The position numbers were made by a program, and so were the translations under genes. Source: Jimgerdemannia flammicorona (lineage: Eukaryota > Mucoromycota > Endogonomycetes > Endogonales > Endogonaceae). From it: DNA of 10,392 bases. Within the stretch, counting starts at the first letter, position 1. Each line of letters opens with the position of its first letter. The notes under the pieces were generated by a model, which saw only the letters and a list, made by a program, of their open reading frames with translations, ran no database searches and was not told the DNA's origin. Of the stretch, positions 1 through 8,100 are shown piece after piece. The stretch spans positions 1 to 10,392 of the forward strand of contig RBNI01007365.1 in NCBI GenBank assembly GCA_003990745.1, in the 5' to 3' direction.

Positions 1-180
1 AGAAAGGCCTTATTAAGGGCTTTCAAATGACACCAAGATCATCAAATTTGGATGATTATTCATCAAGTTATTGATGTAAACATTTAATTGTCTAATTTGG
101 AAATCAAAACAATGCCGATTCGAATCCGATTCGAATCTGATTCGAATCCATCCGAATCCCATCCGGATTGACTCGTTCGG
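1..180. other. CpG-containing left flank, no gene
   Basis: No supportable coding frame is seen here. The stretch holds two short hairpins (ATCATC 38-43 with GATGAT 51-56; CATCAA 61-66 with TTGATG 71-76) and, further right, a palindromic tandem repeat described separately. CpG is frequent from 119 to 179 and then stops. I therefore read about position 180 as the left edge of the decayed transposon block, although part of this flank could still be an untranslated or LTR portion of the same element. No LTR ends were recognised. Confidence 0.5.
117..169. repeat. tandem palindromic 11-bp repeat
   Basis: Three consecutive 11-bp units (117-127, 128-138, 139-149) each begin with GATTCGAATC, itself a perfect 10-bp palindrome. 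Two degenerate units follow (150-159, 160-169), the last containing the palindrome ATCCGGAT. The array is dense in CpG. It may be a short satellite-like array, a binding-site cluster or part of a transposon end; nothing in the window decides between these. Confidence 0.75.
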
Positions 181-708
181 AGCACTATTGCTGCCATATG
201 AGCTCTCAATATTGAAGCACAATTAGCCCTCTTATCTATCAGCCTCAGAGGATCTACTAGAGATAAGTTCAATATAGCTACTGTTGCCAACAATAGTGCA
301 GCCAAACTCATCAATATGAAGAGCTTTCTCAGAACTATATATTATACTGAAGAAATTAAGCAAGCTCTCAAAGATCAACTTAATACTATCTGCCAAGGAC
401 TTAATGAAGACCCCAACTTATTCTACACCTGAATCTGCTACCAGATTGTCTTGGCTGGCTATGATGATGCCCTCAAGGAACAGATAGCTGATTCAACCTT
501 TCTAAAAGAAGTCTATTATGGAATCACTCTAGCAATCTGGTCTACCCCAGCTGCTCTGACATTTGACCAGAAAGTGGTCTTTGCACAGAAATATTGGACT
601 ACTAGACATCCTGCTGAACACTTAATAGAAAGGATAACTGGCATCAAGATGAAGCCATCAAAGCCAACCAGTATCAAGAATTTTTGTATCCTTTCTTTGA
701 TAACATTT
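181..708 (+). pseudogene. Ty3/gypsy-type gag-like remnant
   Basis: One frame can be followed from 181 to about 708 with only two stops, TGA at 199-201 and TGA at 430-432; the longest clean part runs from 451. The product is hydrophilic and helix-rich, with a tryptophan/tyrosine-bearing stretch (QKYWTTRHPAEHLIERI) that resembles the capsid region of fungal gypsy gag proteins. No zinc knuckle, protease or reverse transcriptase follows, because the LINE starts at 709. The last residues of the open frame (to 756) are read from LINE sequence and are not native. A second frame is also open near 644-710, so a frameshift close to the junction is possible. The gag assignment rests on general resemblance and on the RNase H/integrase piece on the far side of the LINE. 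It could instead be a piece of another retroelement protein. Confidence 0.5.
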
Positions 709-851
709 GGGTTATACAAACTTCTAGCAATACTCAAAACATTATTTTTAGAGTAAAGGTACTAGCAATATGGCAACCAATGAGTATTTCAAGATACATT
801 CTAGACAGAGCAGCCCTAGTGCATTCAACTGGCAGTATGTATAGAGGAGTC

Positions 852-2665
852 ATGGCTTGAGAGGAAGTATATAGGGCTTACTGACTGAGGGATATAGAAG
901 GAGAGGAGGCAGTACTGAGAGACAGGAGACTGAGAGGACAAGCTTTGCAGACAAGGTGAAGGAGAGTTGTCCAACAACTAGACTAGAGGGCTGGCTGAAG
1001 AAGGGCAAGGAGATGACAAGGACTGCAGGGGCTAGTGGAGTTGCCTATGGTGAGGGTGATAGGGCTGGGGGAGTAGTAGCTGGGGAGAGTGGGACTGTTA
1101 ATGGCAAGAGAACTACTAATCTGGACAAAAAAATCCAGATATGATGACTGATAGTAGATCTGAATAGGAAAGAGGAATGAGGTCCAGGGATCTGGCTGAT
1201 AGTATAATGGACCTGGTGGTGGCATCATTACTCAAGAAATTGAGATCAGAATTTATTGTCACATTGTATTTCCAAGGCTTAGTGGTGATAGCGAGGATGA
1301 TTCTGGAGCTTCTGGCCCAGGAGGTGAAGAGAGTAGTGTTGGTGAAGTTTTTGAAGAGTCTGGAAGGAGTGGAGGTAGGCTTTGAGAAAGGGGATATACT
1401 GTTGGAAGCAATGATGAAAGGAGTGGTTGTTGGGGGGATGGCAATCTCCATGGCCCAATACTTATACTGAGATCTCTAAGTGATGCAGCTAACAGTACTA
1501 AATATTCCTATAGTGTTGAAGAAAATGGCCAAGAGGTTGATTATTAGGGCCATCAAGGAGTATGGAGAAATTGTGGATATTGAGTTTCAGATCTAAGAGG
1601 ATACCAAATTCAGAACTAATGATATAGATATCAGGGTATGGCTGGTGAGCAAGGATAATATAAGAAAGGTGAGGGACTGACCAGCAGTTCTCAAATAGGG
1701 ACCTGTAGAGTATAATGTCTCAAGAGTGAAAGAGATGCTAAAGGAAGAAGAGGACTTGCTGGAGGTATTGGAGGATCTGGCTAGAGCCATGGAGAGGAGG
1801 AGATTGGTATAGAAGAAGTTTGAGTCCAGGATGGTTGTAGAGATTGTAAATGACAAGAAGGTGTGACTGGAATGAGCAGCCTGGGAGAGGGTACAGGGGA
1901 GGTATATTTAGAAGAATCTGTTGGCTAAGTTAAGAGAGGGGGCAGCTGGGGGGATGACCACTGATGAAGCTATATTGAGGGCAAGTACCTGAGCAGAAGA
2001 GAAGAGAGCAGCACCAGAGGGGACCCCAGGAGAGAGAGAAGACATAGGGCTGAGCATTGTGGTGGAGGATGTGGAGATGGCAGAAGAGGAAGGCCCTCAG
2101 TATAGGGTACTAGGTGGGGCTGATAGAGAAGAATGTGTTGGAGGAGGATTAGAATAAGTCAGCAAGGAGGAATGCAGAGAGTGGGCAGGAGTAAGGAGGG
2201 AAGAGGGTGGCTCAAGGAGTAGCAGAGGCTGAGGCCAAGGGGAAATGGTTGTGGAAAACACTTGAGAATATGGTGACTGAGAAGCTGGGGGGAGAGGACT
2301 TCTGGATACTGAGTAAGAGGCACTGGGGTAAAATCCTGCATAGTGAGGAGATGCTAAGAAAACTCGAGATAAGATAATAGTAGTATTACTGGAGGCTGAG
2401 GCATATCAAATATGTAGATGATAATAGAGAGGCAGCACTTCTGGCAATTGTAAATGACAGAGCTGTGTATATGTGGGGTCCAAGAAAAGGGCCAGCAAAG
2501 TAGCAGGTAGTGTGTGAGAAGTACTGAACAGAGATGGAGGCAGTAGATAGTGTGGATTGTCAGGAGATCTTGGAGGTACTGGAGGCTCAGCAGGGAGAGG
2601 TAGATAAACTGGAGGCTGAGAGGAACCTTGATGTTGCTAGTAATGCAGTAAGTATAGAATTATAA
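852..2665 (+). pseudogene. LINE ORF1 (nucleic-acid-binding protein) pseudogene
   Basis: In LINEs, ORF1 protein coats the element RNA. ATG at 852 is the likely start because the second copy has an aligned ATG at 7306; the frame closes at TAA 2663-2665, giving about 600 codons. A lysine-rich part (LEGWLKKGKE, about 986-1015) is followed by one extra A in the run at 1126-1132 compared with copy 2, which shifts the frame. Around 1495-1680 a frame with alternating hydrophobic residues (IPIVLKKMAKRLIIRAIKE, then YGEIVDIEF) resembles an RRM-like fold. The next part is acidic and rich in glutamate, probably coiled. No CCHC knuckle was found. Stops are mostly TAG and TGA. The RRM reading is by eye only. 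Confidence 0.7.
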
Positions 2666-2718
2666 AGTAAACAGCTGTTTTTCAAATAATATTATTCAAT
2701 ATGAACAGTATAACTAGA

Positions 2719-3330
2719 ATATTATCTTTTAATATCAATGGGCTATAGGGAGCAGTGAGGCATCAAAATATCTTTAGATAGCTAAAGAGGACAGAAGCAG
2801 ATCTGTTCCTACTATAGGATATTGGGTATAATAGAGACTTGGATATTCTGGACTGGATAAAGGAATGAGGTGGTGTGGCTGTTTAGCAAGGATGTGTGGA
2901 CATTCTGGTTAGGATGAGTAAGAGAGACATTGGAGATATTAGACATTGAGGGAGTAGAGTAGTGTGGGGAGTTTAGAAGAGGACAGGCTAGAGATCTTTG
3001 ATGGTTGAGTTTATTGTTGTCCAGCTGAAAGGGGGGAGAGAGTGGAATGGATTCAAGAGCTATGAGAGTCTGGAGCATTGGTGGAGGCCAGTATTGATTG
3101 TCTAGTAGGGGACTTTGATATGGTGTATAATGGAAAGATAGACAGAACTGATAGAGGAAGAGAGATGGTAGGTAGGAGTGGGGTAGCCTGGGAGGAAGTT
3201 GAATATCTGAGCTCTTTAGTGGATACCAGGAGGCTCAGATAGGGGGATCATATGATTTTTACCCACTAGATAGCAGGGCTGGACTTAAGGATTAACTGGA
3301 TATTGACCACTAATTACTGGAGAGTTGATA
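2719..3330 (+). other. APE-type endonuclease domain of ORF2 (degraded)
   Basis: The domain opens with ILSFNINGL (SFNINGL at 2725-2745), which matches the N-terminal strand and Asn of LINE apurinic-like endonucleases, followed at once by TAG at 2746. A segment reading ADLFLL, stop, DIG (about 2797-2823) sits where the family has its LQET catalytic glutamate. VGDFDMV at 3105-3125 corresponds to the GDFN motif; Asn is replaced by Asp. Further on, DTRRLR and a run ending DLRINWILTT (about 3220-3305) resemble the family's DxWR and SRID segments. At least one frameshift lies between 2746 and 3105. Confidence 0.7.
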
Positions 3331-4302
3331 TCTAGAGGACTTTGGAAACTGTTTGGTGTCTGTAATCAGATCACTGTAGTCTTCTAGGAGGGGGGTATTT
3401 TGGGAGAAGTGGGGAGTTACCTGGACATTGGTGACTAAATACCTCCTTGCCAGGGGAGGTCTCCCTATGGGAGGTGTTGGTGATAAATATTAGCTCCAGA
3501 GTTCTTGATTGGTAAGCAGAGGGGCTAAGGATTGGAGATCACTGGATAAGACTGAAATCTGAGACACAATAGTACTGGAGAGAGGCAGGAAGGATTCAGA
3601 GTACTCAGGGGAAGAAGTGAGTGAGGTGGGTCTCCAGAGGTTGGTGGGGTTGTTGGCAACTTGGGCAGATCTGTTGAAGGATGACGAGAATAGAGATTGA
3701 CAAATATAGTGGATCAGGCTAGAGGTGGAGGAGCTGAAGGGTATACTGAGGCAAGAGGAGGATCTACAGGTTAAGGGCATAATAGCCTAGCTGTAATAGT
3801 AGAGATTAGAGAAAGGGAAAAGGCTAACTAAGTTTTTGTCATAGCTTCTATAGGTGAGGAGGGTATGGCAGTAGTGGGAGGGGGTTCTGGATGAGGCTGG
3901 GGAGTTGGTTATTGGGGTACCAGAGATTCTGGATCAGTTGAGCAGGCAGTGGAGTCATCTATAGAGTAAGGAGAATATAGGGGTAGGGGTGATAGATATT
4001 GACAGATACTTGGAGGAATGGTACTCTGATCTGGCAACAGGCTTAGGTGACCTTGGTGCTGCTGTCTAAGGGGAAGAGATTTGGCAGGTTTTGATAATGA
4101 CAAGCTCCAGGATAGTACCAGAGGAGGATGGCTTAAGTGGAATTTTTGGAAGAAAATAGCAGAAGTTGAGTTGATTCTAGAGAAAATAGTAGCAATATGT
4201 GATGAAGTGATAGGCTCAGGAGCATGGATTGGGGGATAGAGCTTGGGTCTTGTGGCTTGGCTATTTTAGAATAAGGGGAGAAGAGTAGAGTAAAAGCACT
4301 GG

Positions 4303-4860
4303 AGACCAATCATGCTTCTGGATATAGAATATAAGCTGGTCACAAAGATATTAGTAGTTAGGCTGCAGGCTGTAGCTTAGGAAGTACTGGGAGCTGAGCA
4401 GAGAGGATTTGTAGGGAGACATCTAATCCAAGATAGGATAGCCTGAGTGTATAGTGTCATTGAAGAGATTTGTATCACTGGGACAGATAGATGACTGATT
4501 TTTTCTAGACCAGGAGAAGGCCTATGACAGGGTCTGATAAGTGTGATTGGAAGTAGTACTGAAGTATATAGAGGTTCCCCCAGGGGTCCAGCAGGTCTTA
4601 GTCAGGCTGCTGAAAGGAAATCAGACAGCAATTATAGTAAATAGCTACAGAGAGGTTTCATTTCCTCTAGGTAGGAGAGTACTACAAAGGGATCCACTAT
4701 TGCTGATTCTGTATGCACTATCCCTGGAGTCTCTTTTAGATAGGATTCAGCAAAGGGTGGGGGGGTTGGATATTCTGGGGGTTAATTGGAAGATGGGGGC
4801 CTTTGCCAACAATATGGTAGTCAGGTTAGAGTTGGCAGAGGATGTGTGGTGGTACTGAGA
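4303..4860 (+). other. reverse transcriptase domain of ORF2 (degraded)
   Basis: RPIMLLDIEYKLVTKIL (from 4303) matches the RPIsLLn-YK-aKil block of LINE RTs, followed by EQRGFVGRHLIQDRIA. Motif A is FLDQEKAYDRV (cta gac at 4505-4510), followed by stops at 4535, 4538 and 4544. Motif B at 4679-4720 reads VLQRDPLLLILYAL where VRQGCPLSPLLFAL is usual, so the Gly-Cys pair is replaced by Arg-Asp. Motif C, AFANNMVV, has AAC AAT at 4808-4813 in place of the two Asp codons of FADD. The order and spacing of motifs are those of a LINE RT, and the domain is certainly inactive. Confidence 0.85.
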
Positions 4861-5861
4861 GGTATAGTGAAGTAGTATGAGGAGTACTTAGGTGGTATGC
4901 TTAACTGGTATAAGTGTGAGACTTTGGTGTTAGGAAGAGGGATAGTAGGTGGGAATGTGATTGGAACAATTGTCTCTAAAGGAGAGGCTGTTTTTTATCT
5001 AGGGATCTACTTCTTAGTATATGAATCCTTGTTATCTTATAGATAGTGGGAGCAGTAGTTGGTGAAGTGGGGGAGTACTCTCTTGGGGTGGTGTAGTGGT
5101 TATATATCTCTGGTAGAGAGGGTAACAGTACTGAATATATACTGGTTGCCTAAGCTATAGTACCTGGGGTACTACTTGGACTTTTTAGTATAAGTAGTCA
5201 AGAGTTATTGAAGATAACCAGGACCTAGATATGGGTGGGACAATGGAGTCAGATTGACTGAAAGGTATTGGCCTTACCAGTAGACTGGAGAGGACTGGGT
5301 CTGGTGGATTTTTCCTAGTACCTTCATTGCTTGTTAGCATGGTGGCTGAAGTGAGCTAGCAAGTTGAGAGGCAGAGAGTGGGTTTCTCTCATACAGAGGG
5401 TATGGGAGGTCCAGTTTTTCCCCTGTAGTGTGACTGGGGACCTACTATCTCTGATGGCTTTGGAGAAGAGTCAGAGGATATGCTTTCAAGGATTCTGATG
5501 AGAGGTGGTTGATGGAGCTCACCATATTGGTCTCTGATGGCAGGGTGATGAAGGAGAGGAGGACTGGAGACCCCAGATGTGGAGGTTAGACTGCCTTCTG
5601 CTAGGTAGAGCACCAGTGGGAGATTTCTGCTTGAAGGATAGCATGGAGTATCTGTGGGAGCATGGAAGGGATCTGTGGTCTGAGATATGGCAGGGGATAG
5701 AGATTGGAGAAGAGTGGGATTAGAATGATATTTGGTTGTAGAGCAAGCAAGTGGTGAGATGTATTTCCCCCAAGTTCTGGGTAGCATAGTCGAGACTTTT
5801 ACAGTGTAATGTGATGTTGAACTACTGGTCAGATCATTTGATAGAAGGAGGTACCCAGGAG

Positions 5862-5933
5862 TGTGAGGAGTGCCTGAATGTTGAACAGAAGGGAGGAGTG
5901 AAATAGATATCTGAATATTGGCTAAAGGAGTGT
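5862..5933 (+). other. C-terminal CCHC-like zinc motif of ORF2, His lost
   Basis: Cys codons at 5862 and 5871 (CEEC) and at 5931 are spaced like the C-x2-C-x(n)-H-x4-C motif found near the end of many LINE ORF2 proteins. The expected His position is TAT at 5916-5918 (Tyr), consistent with CAT to TAT. An in-frame TAG lies at 5904-5906. The motif supports the placing of the ORF2 C-terminus; its exact role in the family is in RNA or DNA handling. Confidence 0.5.
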
Positions 5934-6373
5934 GAGGTGATAGAGACTTTTGGAGTATGATTGAGGTATAGCTAGGAGTGTACCCATCTGGACTAGTGGT
6001 AGGAGGGAGGTGGGGTGACCTCTGAAGAAGGCTGGTGGGGGGGGGTAGAGATGAGTGGTTGATATTGGGATGGGTACTAGCTATTTGGGTTAGGCTTACT
6101 AGACATTGGTTGTATGTATTTAAGGAAGGTCACCAGTTGATACTGGGGGCGAGAGTTGCTAAATAGGAGTGATTGATGTTGGACTTGTTGAATGGGTAGT
6201 AGAGGGGGTAGGGTACTGGTTGGAGGTATCAGTAGTGGCTAGTGGAGACAATTTGTAGGAAGAGTGAGAGGAGGATAGAGGTGGCAGGGGGAATGGCAGC
6301 ATTTGGGAAGAATGGTGTAAGGAGAGAGAGACTTTCTTGTGGGATTGGATGAGGGGTTCATTTGTATTAGTAT

Positions 6374-6396
6374 AATAAAGACAGTTTGATAATAAA
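6374..6396 (+). terminator. twin AATAAA polyadenylation signals of the LINE
   Basis: AATAAA occurs at 6374-6379, overlapping the ORF2 stop codon, and again at 6391-6396. The poly-A tail starts 21 nt after the second copy, a normal signal-to-cleavage distance. This makes the 3' UTR of the LINE only about 40 nt long. Confidence 0.7.
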
Positions 6397-6416
6397 GTAG
6401 AAGTCTTTGTAACTAT

Positions 6417-6443
<27 letters not shown>
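6417..6443 (+). repeat. poly-A tail, 3' end of the LINE
   Basis: An uninterrupted run of 27 A follows a conventional polyadenylation signal and separates the LINE from gypsy RNase H sequence beginning at 6444. It marks the retrotransposed 3' end and confirms plus-strand orientation. The run is still pure although the rest of the element is heavily mutated; C-to-T and G-to-A type decay cannot alter A residues. Confidence 0.95.
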
Positions 6444-6448
<5 letters not shown>

Positions 6449-7160
6449 ATCTGAGAAGCTGAAAAGGAATATGAATCCTATAAGTTGGAATATCTTACAG
6501 TTATCTGGACTGTAGAAAAATTCCACTACTACCTGCCAAAAGACACTTTACCATCTAGAGACCACTCAGCCCTCATCTGGCTACTGACTTCTGGACAATA
6601 TAAAGTAATCTATGCTAGATGGATTATGAAGTTATAGGTCTTAGATATAACCATTGTACACTACTCAGAAAGAATCAATGCCAATGCAGATACACTCTTA
6701 TGGATACTCCAAAAGATCTCCAACCAATAAATCAACAATGAATAAGGAGCTTTATTATAGAATTATCACTTATCTGGAACAGTGAAAGATATCCCAATAT
6801 CTGGAAGAATGGACAAAAATAATTATTGATAGAATATAGAAACAATTTGAAACTGATAGACAAATATTGAAGAAATGAAAGTTATTAGTTTTACCTGAAT
6901 ACAAAAAGGAGTAAGAAATGAAATCAGTATATGAACTTAACTATCTAGGAGGAACAAATATCTACAAAAAAGCAAGAAGAACAATATGGTGGCCAGGAAT
7001 AGAGAAAGATATTAGATTATTTATCAAGATCTGTGACAAATATCAAAAATAGAAATAAGATCAATAAAATCAGACCCCAGGATCAGCACATATAGAACCA
7101 GAACCCTTTGCCTATATAGCAATAGATATAATTGGCCCTGACCTTTCTCTATAATATCCA
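6444..7160 (+). pseudogene. Ty3/gypsy RNase H-integrase fragment
   Basis: From 6444 one frame gives an RNase H tail: EAEKEYESYKLEYLTVIW, VEKFHYYL, then DHSALIWLL and ARWIMKL, and an ERINANADTLLW block resembling the family's R-G-x-N-x-x-A-D-A-L ending. The part between YYL and DHS is shorter than usual. The integrase zinc-finger region follows (6927-7046), with ARRTIWWPGIEKDI and ICDKYQK; the family has Cys where Tyr is read at 7041-7043, and a His position appears as Tyr in NYLGG. The integrase core begins with FAYIAIDIIGP, its first catalytic Asp at 7125-7127, and is cut after about ten more codons by the second LINE at 7161. Several stops are present. The second Asp, the Glu and all later parts are absent. 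Confidence 0.8.
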
Positions 7161-8100
7161 GGTTACACAAACTTCTGATAACACTCACAATATCATTTTT
7201 GGAGAATAGGTATTAGTAACATAGTGACTGATGAGCATTCTGAGAGATATGCTGGACAGAGCATCTCTAGTGCATTTGACTAGCAGCATATAGGGAGAAG
7301 TCATGGCTTAGGGGGAAGTCTGCTGGGCTCTCTCATGGGTAGAAGAGAAGGTGGAAGAAATGAAGCTACAGCTAGTAGACAGGGGTCCAGAAGGATGTTC
7401 TTTGCTAATAAGGTGAAGGTGGGATATCCATCAGCTGGATTGGAGAGTTGGCTGAAGAAGGGCAAGGAGATAGTAAGGGCTGCAGGGCCTGGTATAGTGG
7501 CCCATAACAATGAGAGCAGTGGGGCTGGGAGAGTAGTGGCTGGGGGGAGTAAGACTGCTGATGGCAAGGGGACTACTAATCTGGAAAAAAATCCAGATAT
7601 AATGATTGATAGTAGATCTGAACAGAGGGTGGGTGTGAGGCCTGGAGACCTGATAAATAGTGTAATGGGTCTGTTGATAGTACTATTACTCAAGAAATAA
7701 AGGTCAGAATTTACTATCACATTGTATTTCTGGGGCTTGGTGGTAATGATGAGAATGATCCTGGGGCTTCTGGTCCAGAAGGTGAAAGGAGCAGCCTCAG
7801 TGAAATTTTTGAAGAGTTTGGAAGAGGTGGAGGTGGACTTCAAGATAGAGGATGTGCTGCTGAGAGTAATAGAGAAGAGAGTGGTAGTAGGGGGGGGTAG
7901 TGATCTCTATGGCTCAGTGCTTATGCTGGGACCCCTGAGTAGTATAGTTAACAGTAGTGAACATACCTATGGTGTCAAAGGAGATAGCCAGAGTGCTGAT
8001 TGTGGAGGCTGTCAAGAAGTATGGAGACATTATAAATATTGAATTTTGGGTGGATGTCAGAGTGAGACTGGCAGATAAGGAGAATATTGATGAAAAGTAT
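7161..8100 (+). mobile_element. second LINE copy, 5' part only
   Basis: From GGTTACACAAACTTCT this segment aligns by eye with 709 to about 1670: the same leader (GACAGAGC near 813 and 7256), the same ATGGCTT start, the same lysine-rich and RRM-like parts. Differences are mostly transitions, plus a few indels, including about 33 nt missing near 8050. The match fades after about 8095 and CpG-bearing unrelated DNA begins by 8142. Having the 5' end but no 3' end or poly-A is the reverse of ordinary 5' truncation, so a later deletion or rearrangement removed the rest. The right edge is uncertain by about 40 nt. Confidence 0.8.
7306..8097 (+). pseudogene. LINE ORF1 fragment, second copy
   Basis: ATG at 7306 aligns with the proposed ORF1 start at 852. 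The longest readable part (7335-7700) contains LESWLKKGKEIVRAAG, matching LEGWLKKGKE of copy 1, and runs in frame through the A-rich site where copy 1 has an extra base, so copy 2 preserves the better frame there. A second readable part (7722-8042) and a third (7957-8094) cover the region corresponding to the RRM-like part, with VKKYGDIINIEF in copy 2 against IKEYGEIVDIEF in copy 1. Stops and frameshifts separate the parts. The remainder of ORF1 and all of ORF2 are missing. Confidence 0.7.

Larger units (their letters stand above)
2701..6375 (+). pseudogene. LINE ORF2 (endonuclease-reverse transcriptase) pseudogene
   Basis: ORF2 nicks target DNA and copies the element RNA by target-primed reverse transcription. 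It runs from ATG 2701 to TAA 6373-6375, about 1,224 codons, a normal size for this class. Domains in order are an APE-type endonuclease (about 2701-3330), a linker, reverse transcriptase (about 4300-4860), a thumb/connector region and a C-terminal CCHC-type motif (5862-5933). An RNase H domain was not confidently seen. The frame changes several times: the endonuclease start is in the frame of 2701, its GDFD motif in the frame of 3105, and the core RT motifs in the frame of 4505. Many codons expected to be Gln or Trp are TAG. The catalytic FADD motif reads FANN, so the protein would be inactive even without the stops. Confidence 0.85.
709..6443 (+). mobile_element. full-length, inactivated LINE (Tad/L1-like)
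   Basis: This is a non-LTR retrotransposon of about 5.7 kb. Components in order are a 5' leader of about 140 nt, ORF1, a gap of about 35 nt, ORF2 with endonuclease, reverse transcriptase and a C-terminal cysteine motif, two AATAAA signals and an uninterrupted 27-A tail. The 5' end is placed at 709 because a second copy begins with the same GGTTAYACAAACTTCT at 7161, while the sequences upstream of the two are unrelated. Both ORFs carry dozens of in-frame stops and several frameshifts, so the element is dead. G greatly exceeds C on the plus strand, unlike the flanking gypsy pieces. No target-site duplication is evident between the bases before 709 and those after 6443. The two-ORF plan with an APE-type endonuclease suits the Tad1 group of fungal LINEs, but the clade call needs a phylogeny. 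Confidence 0.85.

Noticed and set aside
451..756. Intact 101-residue protein
   Set aside because: The upstream frame continues beyond a TGA at 430 as the same gag-like product, and the last 16 codons lie within the LINE leader, so the open frame is a chimera of two elements.
3490..3780. 96-codon minus-strand open frame
   Set aside because: Antisense to the ORF2 linker, low complexity in Ser and Leu, no motif and no start context.
5389..5787. 132-codon minus-strand open frame
   Set aside because: It lies antisense to ORF2 between the RT domain and the CCHC motif and shows no domain; stop-poor complement of a TAG-rich, purine-rich strand explains it.
852..6375. Alternative genetic code reading TAG as an amino acid
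   Set aside because: Frameshifts, TGA and TAA stops, loss of RT catalytic residues and loss of zinc ligands show true decay; TAG excess is explained by CAG and TGG mutation.
700..6460. Target-site duplication of the first LINE
   Set aside because: The bases before 709 (CTTTGATAACATTT) and after the poly-A (GAGGAATCTGAGAAG) share no convincing direct repeat.
7301..7843. 180-codon minus-strand open frame, the longest in the window
   Set aside because: It is the complement of the second LINE's ORF1. Its Ser/Pro/Leu/Thr-rich composition follows from the G-rich, CpG-free plus strand, and the plus strand has matching protein similarity between the two copies.
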